Positions 1-9,075 of a DNA stretch of 64,000 nucleotides are shown here, in pieces. The stretch is from Siphonodentalium dalli (lineage: Eukaryota > Mollusca > Scaphopoda > Gadilida > Siphonodentaliidae). Numbering within the stretch: position 1 is the first letter of the stretch; the number at the start of each line of letters is the position of its first letter. The translations under genes were made by a program, and so were the position numbers. The DNA lies in NCBI GenBank assembly GCA_032622095.1, contig CP136063.1:36060106-36124105 (forward strand). The letters run 5' to 3'. The notes under the pieces are model-generated. The model had not been told where the DNA came from and searched no databases. It saw only the letters and a program-made list of their open reading frames with translations.

Positions 1-1690
1 TCAATGACGTCAGAGAACACTTCACGTTGACATTGCCATACAAGATGTAGATCTGCGATTTCCAATTCACCAACTGATAGAGGTCCATTGCAGCGATCAC
101 ATATGCCACGATGCGTCGTACTTTGATAAATGACGAAAACTTCGTTATATCTACCAAACGTTCATCCTGGACGCTAGCTTTTGCTGAAGTGGTGTTGTTA
201 CGCGACACATCCTCATCCGGACTAGTAATTAGATGGAACTGTTCTTGTGAAACTAAACACTTTTTGTCAACTGCCAGTTCCCACAACCAGTTTGGGCCAG
301 TCCACCACGAGCCATGATCTGTCAATTGTCGGAATTTACAACCACGAGTTAAAATGTCAGCTGGATTCATATGATATGAGCAATGTCTCCAATCACTCTC
401 GCTTGTCAACGATTTTATCTCGGAGATTCGATTTGTTACGAATACTGGAAGTTTTTTCAAAGCCGACAGCCAATACAAGACGACTGTGGTATCCACCCAA
501 TAATAACAGTTTATAGTGAAGAACACACCGAAGCTCTCCCGAACGTGTTGAGAAAAACGCGCACCAAGTAGAGCTGCCATTAGTTCCAGCTGCGGAATTG
601 TCAGAGACTTTAGAGGGGCAACTCTGTTCTTCGAAATGAAGAATTGCGGAACATTGGAAGAAGGAGATGTTACATACACCACAATGCCATAGGCCTTTGA
701 GCTGGCATCTGAGAAAACATGCAATTCGATGTCACCACCACGAACATTATCTGGATTAATATTTCGAGTGAATACTGCACTAGACGCAATTTGTAATTCA
801 GCTTTTATAGTCAGCCATTCCGCTGTTAATTCAGGAGTTACATTTTGATCCCATTCCAAACATTCGGACCATATTCGCTGCATAAGTATCTTAGCACTTG
901 TAGTTATTGGTCCAACGAAACCAAGCGGATCAAAAATGCTTGAAATGTCTCGAAGAATGTCCCTCTTGGTAAAATTTGTACAACAACTGTCATTGAGGAA
1001 TTTATTTGGCAGTGCCAGAGTGTCGGATTTAATGTCCCATTTCAACCCGAGGACTGATACCATTTCATCCATGTTCAAAACGTTGTCTCCGTTTGCGTCA
1101 CTGCAGAGTCCTGTCGAATTTGATGACCATGTGCGCACATTGAAATTGCCTTGTGTCATGATAAGCCTGGTTTGAGCATAATAGTCACACATTTCACGCC
1201 CAGATGAAACGCTTGCAACGAAATTGTCAACGTATACAGTATTGATCAAATAGTTGGTTACTTCTGTCGGATTCGAAAGTAGATGTTTCCGAATTGTGGA
1301 ATTTAGAATGAATGGCGACGATCGCGCCCCGAATAAAACAGTCCTGAAGCGATATAATTCGAATTCTGAATGTGGGTTGTGGGGATATGATAGCCACAAG
1401 AAACGTGTGAAATCACGGTCCCTTTCTGCGATGTTCACATGTAAAAGGACCTCCTCTATATCGGACACGGCGGCATATTTGAACGAACGGAATCTCACGA
1501 GAATCGATGAGATGTAATTTGTTAATGATGGGCCAGTCATGAGACAGTCGTTGAGGCTTGTACTATTTTGACCACTTTTACAACTGCAATTGAACACAAT
1601 CCTGATTGGCGTCGTCGAGGATTCTTTGGAAACAGGATGGTGTGGTATATAGTGGCATTTACCTGTTTCATTTAGACTAACAGCATATAT
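1..1690 (-). CDS. BEL/Pao reverse transcriptase / RNase H, partial, off the left edge
   Basis: Translating the minus strand with codons beginning at 1,684 gives an open frame of about 560 codons without a stop down to base 1. It begins at YIPHHPV, the RT entry motif of BEL/Pao. It then carries FNCSCKSG, SLNDCLMTGPSL, a palm-domain region, YVDN where the catalytic YVDD is expected, and SSIFDPLGFVGP at the RT-connector boundary. LHVFSDASSKAYG marks the RNase H domain with its first catalytic Asp, and HMNPADILTRG its end. The start of the integrase zinc-binding region should lie near the edge. The frame is long and clean, in contrast to the broken gag and protease. The second Asp of the catalytic pair appears changed to Asn. 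Confidence 0.88.
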   Translation of the reverse strand, partial: MYAVSLNETGKCHYIPHHPVSKESSTTPIRIVFNCSCKSGQNSTSLNDCLMTGPSLTNYISSILVRFRSFKYAAVSDIEEVLLHVNIAERDRDFTRFLWLSYPHNPHSEFELYRFRTVLFGARSSPFILNSTIRKHLLSNPTEVTNYLINTVYVDNFVASVSSGREMCDYYAQTRLIMTQGNFNVRTWSSNSTGLCSDANGDNVLNMDEMVSVLGLKWDIKSDTLALPNKFLNDSCCTNFTKRDILRDISSIFDPLGFVGPITTSAKILMQRIWSECLEWDQNVTPELTAEWLTIKAELQIASSAVFTRNINPDNVRGGDIELHVFSDASSKAYGIVVYVTSPSSNVPQFFISKNRVAPLKSLTIPQLELMAALLGARFSQHVRESFGVFFTINCYYWVDTTVVLYWLSALKKLPVFVTNRISEIKSLTSESDWRHCSYHMNPADILTRGCKFRQLTDHGSWWTGPNWLWELAVDKKCLVSQEQFHLITSPDEDVSRNNTTSAKASVQDERLVDITKFSSFIKVRRIVAYVIAAMDLYQLVNWKSQIYILYGNVNVKCSLTSL

Positions 1691-2142
1691 AGGAAAACTC
1701 TTTCAATGAACCCACGATTTAAGTGGTCCTTCAGAAGGTCCTCGTATTTGAGAAGTAGTCCCGGTGTCCGTCTCAGACGTCGTACTGTAGACCTCGTTCG
1801 TTGCGTTGCAATATCAAAATTTGTCAGCAGGGATCCATGGTCGTCCGACCATGGGAGGGGTGCTATGTAACAATTGTCAACACATTCGATGGATTCACAG
1901 TAACGGACAAGAAAATCGTTAGAACTATCCGCTGGAGAATCAACACCAATCGACTCGAGTTCTGCTGAACAGTGGTCTGCCAGTACACTCAACATCATGG
2001 ATTCCGAATTCGACGAAGACGTAATCGGGCCAGCGAGAAGGTATCCTAATTTTGAATTAACTGCTATCGGTCCTGACTTTCTGCGAATTTGGGTCCCAAC
2101 AACTAAATTGTAGTATTGATCAGCACCAATTAGTATGTCAAT
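1672..2142 (-). pseudogene. BEL/Pao pol, protease-RT connector fragment
   Basis: A third frame picks up at about 2,142 with IDILIGADQYY and GYLLAGPI, both conserved after the BEL/Pao protease. It runs to the stop at 1,672 through YIAPLPWSDDH (compare LPW in the family) and RRLRRTPGLLLKYEDLLKDH...GFIERV, which leads into the reverse transcriptase. The Met at 1,998 is internal to this conserved block and is not a genuine start. The frame breaks just after GFIERV. Confidence 0.75.
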
Positions 2143-2157
2143 TGTGGAAAAATATGA

Positions 2158-2470
2158 TTAGTTCACTGGATGCGCCAATGTGAGATCACGGAGATGTTGA
2201 TAGTGTGATAAATCATGATATGTCCTGATATTCAATGTTGTGGAAATTTGTGGAACTACAAGGAGAAGGAGTTCAATATTATCTGTGCCACATAATAACC
2301 TCACACTAACCACATCGAGAGATCTTGTCTGATGCGTTTTAGCTCCAAAAGCTGACAAGTTTATTTGACACCCTATAGGCTTCAGCTGAAGTCTCTTTGC
2401 ACAAGTTTCGGTGATAAACGAACTTTGGGAACCATCGTCAAATAGGAAATTTGTACTTAAACAACAGGTC
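2158..2470 (-). pseudogene. BEL/Pao aspartic protease (DUF1758-like) fragment
   Basis: From about 2,465 downward the minus strand reads an open frame with LFDDGSQSSFIT, the D-(D)-G-S active-site region of the retroviral-type aspartic protease in BEL/Pao elements. LSAFGAKT and a run typical of DUF1758 (VVSVRLLCGTDNIELLLLVV) follow. Just upstream, another frame reads LLKTAVADV and then stops near 2,460, and the frame described here stops at 2,158. The protease is therefore interrupted at both sides. It would cleave the element polyprotein. Confidence 0.75.
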
Positions 2471-2675
2471 GGTAAAAAACGTCAGCTACCGCGGTTTTGA
2501 GCAACACAGCTGGCGAAGAAGCGGTACTGAGTGCACTTTTGTCTGTGTTGTGAAATGGACCACATAAATAATGCTCTGGATGTGTACTGATGACTTGGAA
2601 TTCAAACTTGAAGCTGATAGAGACGTTCTCATCAATTTAAGCTGTCCAAGTCATCATAAACTAGGTAATTATACG

Positions 2676-3506
2676 TTATATATTTATAATAACCATATAC
2701 TTACCTTCCCGAAGTGTTATATGCACAACATGAAACTGGTGAAATTGAACGTGGTCACGTGATGACGACGCGGCGAACATTTGATGGGCAGGCTGCTGTT
2801 GTTTGAACGCGTTCGTTGCCTCGATTTTGGACGGATCACACAGGCTTGAATGATGCTTACGTTTACATATTCGACACCGGAAGTTAGATGCACAAACCAA
2901 AACACGATGAGAGTTTGAAAGGCAATTATAACACACGTTCTGCTGTCTGGCGATTGTCAATCTGTCCTGAATAGTACTCGCAGTAGCACAAGATGATGAC
3001 TGGTGTGATTGAGATTTGCAGTAAACACAATGCAGTTTAGTCATAGGCGGAATATTGAATTTGTGGCGATCGGTATGCACTGTATTATTTGCATTTGCCA
3101 TCATAGTGGAAACAGAGGGATCATAATTAGTTTCTTCACAACCAACTTCAAGAATTTCGATTTCTTTGCGGAGGAACTCACGAAGTTCACTGAGTCTCAA
3201 TTGTCTATTCCCATGATGACGAATAATAGAACTACGAATGGCAGGAGGCAATTTTTGCATGATAGTTGTAGTTAACATGTCACTATATGAAACAGTTTGT
3301 TCTGTCATTGCATCCAACGATCTTACATGTGACTCCAGTTCGTCTCTGAACAAGGTTAAGCTGCGCAAATCGTAGCGAGGATGAGGAAGCGCCGATAATG
3401 CCTGGAGGTGAGCACTGACAATTGTGTGGGATTGTCCAAAACGTTGCTTTAAAAGTTCAATAACCTGAAGATAATTATCATTGGTTAGAGGTAAGCCATA
3501 ATGCAT
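2676..3506 (-). pseudogene. BEL/Pao gag, C-terminal part with three zinc knuckles
   Basis: This 276-residue frame continues gag after the frameshift. It opens with the family motif GLPLTNDNY (residues 4-12) and a following LLKQRFG. Three zinc-binding motifs follow. Knuckle 1 has C160, C163, H168 and C173, and knuckle 2 has C192, C195, H200 and C205, both CX2CX4HX4C. Knuckle 3 has C211, C214, H218 or H219 and C223. These knuckles bind element RNA in LTR retrotransposons. The Met at 3,506 is probably not a real start, since homology to gag begins immediately and the preceding part lies in the overlapping frame. Confidence 0.85.
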
Positions 3507-4069
3507 GACGATGCTTGCTCCCGGAGCAATGGACGTAGATGTTGGAATTTCTTAATCTTAGGTAATACTGTGTCCGAAACGCGATGGATAGCTGCTTCAA
3601 ACGAGTCCCAGAATGTTTGCCACTCCATGATGTCACCCGAAAATATTGGTAAAATCAATTTCGGAAGAGTTGTATTCTTTGTAAACACTTTGGGTAAGTC
3701 TGAATCAGAATTAATTGTTGTGGATTTAAGATTATCTGGTACTTTGTTGTGGTCAGAAATTATCATTTTTGCAGACAGTAATGTTTTTTCAACTTTACAC
3801 ATGTAGTGTTCGGTCTCATCGGCCTCCGTTTCAAAATGTTTATCATCCTCGATGAGGTTTAATATGGCGTCATTTATATTCGTTAAATTGTCTATTCGTA
3901 AGGCTACTTGCGTGCGGACGATCTCCAACTCCCGGTAGTCTGGTGGTTTCTGTTCCACGATCTGTTCCATTTCGTTCGAATATCTCGTAGCATGACCTCG
4001 CAATGCTGTCCGTTTCCGCATCAGAGCAGCCAGTTCTTTTTTCATTTTCAAGATGGTTCGAATTAGCAA
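3485..4069 (-). pseudogene. BEL/Pao gag, N-terminal part (DUF1759-like)
   Basis: This is a 194-residue frame starting at the ATG at 4,069. The N-terminus is basic, with the KR-x-LRG-type start seen in BEL/Pao gags, and is followed by a helical, probably coiled-coil stretch at residues 40-110. Around residues 135-155 it carries the family signature LPKLILPIFSGD...EWQTFWDSF, followed by a leucine-rich segment. The frame runs out at a stop just where the next ORF takes over in another frame (overlap 3,485-3,506). That indicates a small indel rather than a natural end. In this family gag forms the particle that packages the element RNA. Confidence 0.85.
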
Positions 4070-5040
4070 TTAATTGGTATATGATTACAAGTGTTCACAG
4101 TATAGAGTCACAGTCTTGTAAGATAGGCCACACCTAAGCTAATCCACGACAATGGCCCCCTTTTTCGGTGGGATTTATCTCCATGTTCGTCCCCATGTGA
4201 GGGCATTGGTAGGTCCAACTGATTTGACTGGTATTACTGGTCCGGGGTGCAGATTGGATTCGAGTTTGGAGTCCATCCGATGGTTTTCACATGTGTTATC
4301 ACATCGGGGTTATTTTGTGTCAACATATCACGCCCAATATAAAGAGCGTTGAATTTATTAGTTTCTTTTTACATGGGAGTATGATAAAGATCGTTTAATC
4401 CAAGGAAATCTATGATTACATATTGATTTTTATATATAAATATATGCATGGCGCACGAGAGTTGGAGCCCCCGATAATATGTATATATCCATTGGTAGTC
4501 AAACAATACACATCCATGTATTTGCATGTGTGTTTAGGGCCGCTTGGGTCCCAGATAATAATATTAACAATCATGCTTAACACGTCGCATGTAAACCTCC
4601 AAACAAACGCCCTTTGAATGAATGTGTTGGATGATGTAGCTAATTATCAGAGAGTAAACAAAGCCACAAACTGTTAATCGGAAAGGCCTAATTATTGGTC
4701 TGCATGCGCAAACCATGACTTATAGTCTATTTAAATAATTTACCCTGGTAACGGTGTAACTGCAATAACTTCTCTGGCCAAGAAATAGTTTATCCAAGGA
4801 TAAACTGGCATTTTTGTAATTGAACATGGGGTTAAACCTAAACCAATTCAAAAGTTAAGACTAAAAACACTTATTTTCATTTTTGATATCATTTTTCATT
4901 TATAGTTTTTCATAGTTATAGCAATGAGTTCAGAAATTGCACGAAAATAACTGTCGGCAGTACATGCTATGACCTGAGATATCATAGTTTTAGTAGTCAC
5001 ACCTATGCATGGGTACACGTTCCATTGCGTTACCCATATA
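4070..5040. other. Gene-free stretch, possible 5' LTR/leader of the BEL/Pao element
   Basis: No convincing ORF or RNA gene was found. By position, the 4,070-4,700 part should include the untranslated leader and 5' LTR of the minus-strand retrotransposon. Without the opposite LTR in the window the boundaries and primer-binding site cannot be set. Around 4,800-5,040 the sequence is AT-rich and leads into the ACCCAGGT minisatellite. Confidence 0.4.
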
Positions 5041-5465
5041 AAAATGTACCTGGGTAAATCCACCCAGGTTTTTTGGGCCGAAACCCAGGTAAAAATCTAT
5101 CCACCAACCATTAAGACCCCGCGAAACCTGGGTTTTACCATGATTTACCCACCTGAAACTGGATAAAAACCCTGGTTTGGATAAACCTGGGTGTAATTAC
5201 CCAGGTGACCACACCCAGGTGTACCCTACCTGGGTGTTTCCCACCCAGGTCTACCCTGGTGTTTCCTACCTGGGTGTTTCCCCACCCAGGTGTACCATGG
5301 TGTTATTCACCCAGGTGTACCCTGGTGTTTCCTACCTGGGTGTTTCCCACCCAGGTTACCTTGATGTTATTCACCCAGGTGTACCCTGGTGTTTCCTACC
5401 TGGGTGTTTCCCACCCAGGTTACCTTGGTGTTATTCACCCAGGTGTACCCTGGTGTTTCCTACCT
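5041..5465. repeat. Minisatellite, about 64-bp period, built on ACCCAGGT/ACCTGGGT
   Basis: The octamer ACCCAGGT and its complement ACCTGGGT alternate many times. From about 5,200 the order becomes regular: the marker TGTTATTCACCCAGGTGTAC recurs at 5,301, 5,365 and 5,429, a 64-bp period. The left part (5,041-5,200) is more degenerate. Because the core motif occurs in both orientations within each unit, the array can fold into many short hairpins. The ORFs crossing it are repeats of the unit and not genes. Confidence 0.85.
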
Positions 5466-6070
5466 AAGCAAGAGCTTGATTGTGTTACAGAAGACAGCAC
5501 AATGCTACTGGCTAATCACACACAAATGGCATAAACGCTCTTTATTAGTTCCATATCAGGAATTTACCAACAAAGAACGCTCTTTATTTTTACCATCATA
5601 ATATAAACAAACACCAGAAAAGTAACTTTTTATGCTTTTGTTAACATAACAATGGTCAAACATTTGACAATAACACACTGTTTATGCGATATTTCTTATT
5701 TGTATACAGACAAAGTCTGTCTACATTTTGATGTTCTTTCTGTTTGTGGCGGTTTTTGACGGGTGGGAATATTTTCACATGATACCCACCCCCAAGGCCA
5801 ACCGTACCTTTAAACATACTAGTAGCAGTATAATGTGTGAAACAATCAGATTATACTGTTATGCAACTTATGGCGGTTTGTTGATCAATAACTGACATTT
5901 AAATCCACGTACATATATCCTTTGTATGATAATTAATATATTTTTCATACCGGTAAAGCTTGCACTGAATTGTTTAATGACAAATTTCCAATTACCAGCA
6001 CATGTGCATGTGATTTTCAAAAGTGTATAAGATTCAGCTGTGCTGTCCACAGACATTTCAAGAGAATTCC
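5466..6070. other. Gene-free stretch
   Basis: No coding signal was found. The motif AACGCTCTTTATT occurs twice here (near 5,534 and 5,576) and again near 63,658, so a dispersed repeat family may be represented. No boundaries can be drawn. Confidence 0.3.
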
Positions 6071-6439
6071 ACATGTCAGTCCTTCCCATGAGGAAAACAC
6101 ACCGAGAGCATTTATTTGCTCCCGTAATGCAGAAGACGGGTGTAATATGGCACCCATACGATACATAATTGTACATATAAGTTGGGTTTTTGCTCAAACA
6201 AAAAGTCATTGTGGAATAGACCTATGTCTAGTTACACTTTAATATGCCGTAGTTGCACTGAGATGGTAAAGCATCTAAATAAACCTTAAAATAGTTCAAT
6301 ATTGAACCAACAATTACAGTCTCCATTAGTATTTTGTGAAGAAGAACGGGTTCGAATTTTAGCACCCGTGAATTGAAAATTACGAGTGCATACGGGTGCG
6401 AGAGCAATCACTCCCGTCTCCTGGGAAGGACTGACATGT
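6071..6439. mobile_element. Possible miniature inverted-repeat element
   Basis: An 18-bp perfect inverted repeat, ACATGTCAGTCCTTCCCA, sits at 6,071-6,088 and, reversed, at 6,422-6,439. It bounds 369 bp of non-coding DNA. Immediately inside both ends are related GAG(A)GCA / CTCCCGT segments. No clear target-site duplication is visible, so the superfamily is not assigned. The interior includes a GGTTCGAA motif like a tRNA B box near 6,349 and an A-box-like GAGATGGTAAAGCA near 6,260. Confidence 0.4.
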
Positions 6440-6523
6440 CAGCATCAACTCGCAAACACTCAAGCTGAATCAAAACACAGCACGCTATCACTAGTTCTCA
6501 AAAGCACTGGTATGGTACTAATA

Positions 6524-8545
6524 TTAGTATTCAAGTGACTCACATGTGTGACTATTTGAGTTTAGCACTACATAGCCACCAGAATGTTTATACAAACTCA
6601 GAGGCCATTTGAACTGGAGACCACTGAATTCTATCAAGTCATATTGTTTACATGTAATAATTTCATAATAGCCAGTATGAACATCGAAAAATGATGGCTC
6701 AGTTAATTCAACAATGAAATATTTATTTCCTTCGAAAACAAACATGTCCTGCAGTACACAGAATACTGCGCAACCATTTTCTTCATAAGATGACACTAGG
6801 CAGCACCCTATTCTGTAGTCTAACCCATTTAATTTCATGCTATCAACAGTATAAACTGGAAGCCCATTTTGTGCGATACTTGAACTGTTGAAACCTGTTA
6901 ATTGCTTTTCAAATTTTGCACGCAATTGGGGATATTTTGCTATTAGGTTACACTCTTCTCCCTCAGAAACAATATCACCCTCGTTCAAAAACATTCCTGT
7001 AGCCAGACCATCATACCGTAACTGCCTATGAGCCATATACAACTGATGGTGTCGAGCCATGGAAAACGGTAAATTTTTAAAATGCCGATATTTTTTTGCC
7101 TTGAAAAAACCATGTTTCCCCTCAAAACGCATACACCAGTGGTGTCTCAACGGGCCGAATAGCACCATCTGTCGAGCGAGATGAACAAGATAATGCATCT
7201 TAGGTGTGAATGAAGATTTTGGATACAAAGTTTTATATTCCGAAAGAAAACTTGCGACTAGTATTTGTAATATTTGAGGTGTATCTTTTGAACAGTATGT
7301 ACTAGTAGAAATTATCACGAGCTGTATTAGTTTCAGGAAATGAATCCAGTACCTGTTTCCTTTTGGAATCTTTGAGGATACCATCAGAGGAAAAACATAA
7401 CAAAATGTGAGCAGAGATCCCGAACATTGTTTCACATTAATGACCCCCTCTGCATTCTTTTGGAAGTTGCTCTCTGGTTTGTTGAGCTTATGCAAATAAG
7501 AATATCGAAAGCCTGATATTTTTGTATTCAACCATTTGAGGTTAAAATACTTTTCAACGATAACAAGGCGGTACAGAAGGAGCGATAAAACTAAGGGTAC
7601 TATCCCTTCCAGAAAAAGGTGCATTGGATCCTGCACCATTCCAGTGGTGATGGAAAAGTTTTCAATCTGATTTAGACAGCTTGAACGGTTTATACCCCAC
7701 ATCTTACTCCAATATGTTTTAGATGTCTTTGAAAGACCTTCAAGAGATGAACTTTGAATTCGATGTTGATTTTCATCCCTCAAAGAAGTTTGATCTGCTG
7801 ATAATATTGTTGACAGCTTCTTCCCAGAAGAATGGCAATTTCTACAGTTTTTTAGAGCAAATGCTACACCCTCTTTAAAGCCACCTAACCAATGTGACGC
7901 AAGCGTGTCACAGGGAACAATAACCAAAGAACCTTTCAATGAAACAGTTTGATTATACAACTTAAATTGAATCCCTTCACCAGATAACTGCTGAATAACT
8001 GTAATGAAATCACTTAGAAATTTATCCAATGCTCCTTTTTCTCGTACAGAATTTGTTTTAGCAACACCAACCAGCTGTATCACTTGTAGCTTTGATCTGT
8101 GTTCAGGTGGGATATTGGCCAATGTGTAATAAAATATTGTTATTTTATGCTTTTTGATGTGTGTTCCAATTGGATTGACAACCTCCAAGTCATTTGTGTT
8201 AAGTATAATCTGTAGTGCATTTTCATGTTCAAGGAAAAGTGGATTCGAGCGTATGTACTCTCCATCGCAGATATCATACATGAAATAATCATTTGATGAG
8301 AAGTGTGGGTTCTCCACGTAATGTAGTATGTCTGGCATATCCAACAGTTTCTGAATTGACTCTTGCAGAGGAATATAGTAACCATACTGGGGCACTTCAG
8401 TAATTCTACCATTTTTTGTAACATGTTTGTAATTAAGTTGGACAGAACTGGGTGGTATGTAGGGGACAGAGTCATTTGTTTCAGTCAATATCAGAAAGAA
8501 AGTTATCAACTGGAATTTCATCCACCCCGCCAGCCTCAATACCAC
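6524..8545 (-). pseudogene. Tnp2/CACTA-like transposase body
   Basis: This is a 673-residue frame. The first 20 or so residues are an out-of-frame reading of the preceding segment, and homology starts at ETNDSVPYIPP. The transposase-like core shows VIVPCDTLASHWLGGFKEG (residues 208-226) followed by CRNCH (234-238), then DPMHLFLEG (306-314), KMHYLVHLARQM (449-460) and GPLRHHWCMRFEGKHGFFK (464-482). D212, D306 and E475 are the candidate acidic catalytic residues of a DDE-type transposase. The DxMH and KMH blocks are shared with Tnp2-type proteins. The C-terminal 170 residues are less conserved in my reading. A domesticated relative cannot be excluded, but the frameshifts upstream argue that this copy is dead. 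Confidence 0.7.
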
Positions 8546-8714
8546 GTTCAGATAGTTTGCGCTTGAATGTGTTTTTTAGTGCAGCTGAGTTTCCTTGTAA
8601 TAGGTCTGATGTTGAGTTGACAATCTTATCTATGCTACACTGAGATACATTATGCTGTGCTTCCAGTGATAACGTGAAAGCTATAGATTGAGCTTTAAAT
8701 TTTCTGACTCGCAT
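8481..8714 (-). pseudogene. Linker segment of the Tnp2-like gene
   Basis: This 77-residue frame, beginning in sequence at FKAQSIAFTLSLEAQHNVSQ, continues the protein after a one-base loss in an A-run near 8,705. It has a helical pattern with basic KRK at about residue 52 and ends in VDNFLSDID followed by a stop. The following frame resumes within a few bases with ETNDSVPYIPP, so an extra base near 8,522 most simply explains the stop. The Met at 8,714 is not a genuine start. Confidence 0.55.
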
Positions 8715-9075
8715 GTCATTTTTTGAGTGAGGATGTCCATATTGTTCATGGCATTGTCGACATTGTCAAAATCTCCAAATTCAGCATGATCTATGTTTAA
8801 TCTATTGACTTCACCCTTATGTTTACGATGAATGTGACTTCTGAATGTAACCCATTTGCTAGTGCTATACCCACAATCACCTATATTGCATGCAAGTTTT
8901 CAACAAAAAAACTGGGGTCATTTCTATGTATTCTGTAATTTCTGATGAAATGGTTCTGAAAAGCTTCAAAATTAACAGAATTGAAATTGCATAAATTACA
9001 ATAAAAGCAATCAGCATTAGTGCGATTGCTCATTTGAACACTCTCATTTATTTGAGAACTACTTGAACTGGCCAT
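8708..9075 (-). pseudogene. N-terminal zinc-finger part of the Tnp2-like gene
   Basis: The likely start is the Met at 9,075 (MASSSSSQIN), inside a slightly longer frame. Finger 1 reads CFYCNLCNFNSVNFEAFQNH, with the second Cys pair (C-x2-C) and a His pair as ligands. After a one-base frame change near 8,885 a second finger follows: CNIGDC (C-x4-C), then KWVTFRSHIHRKH carrying the His ligands. An acidic stretch then runs to about 8,708. Zinc fingers at this place are usual for these animal transposase-like proteins and would give DNA binding. Confidence 0.6.

Larger units (their letters stand above)
1..4069 (-). mobile_element. BEL/Pao LTR retrotransposon, degenerate and cut by the window edge
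   Basis: Read on the minus strand, this region gives in order a BEL/Pao-type gag (DUF1759-like), three CCHC zinc knuckles, a DUF1758-like aspartic protease, a reverse transcriptase and an RNase H. That is the usual order of the family. The coding frame changes near 3,490-3,506, 2,460, 2,142-2,158 and 1,685-1,700, and there are stops at those places, so this copy cannot make a full polyprotein. The integrase and 3' LTR lie outside the window to the left. The 5' LTR should lie just above 4,069, but I could not delimit it because the partner LTR is not present for comparison. Confidence 0.9.
6524..9075 (-). pseudogene. Zinc-finger plus Tnp2/CACTA-like transposase gene, broken by frameshifts
   Basis: Four consecutive minus-strand frames join into one protein of the animal zinc-finger plus Tnp2-like type. 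They are an N-terminal region with two C2H2-like fingers, an acidic linker, an Ala/Ser-rich segment and a large transposase-like body. The frame changes near 8,885, 8,705 and 8,522, each by about one base, with two of the three next to A/T runs. Either this copy has decayed, or the assembly has small homopolymer errors here. No intron signals are needed to join the parts. By homology the product would be a nuclear DNA-binding transposase, or a protein derived from one. Confidence 0.75.

Noticed and set aside
111-1517. Plus-strand ORFs of 62-89 codons
   Set aside because: They lie antisense to the continuous BEL/Pao RT-RNase H frame.
5177-5601. Overlapping plus-strand ORFs with Cys/Pro-rich repeats
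   Set aside because: They are readings of the ACCCAGGT minisatellite in several frames, not a protein.
8363-8643. Plus-strand ORFs over the transposase start
   Set aside because: They are antisense shadows of the Tnp2-like gene with no domain.
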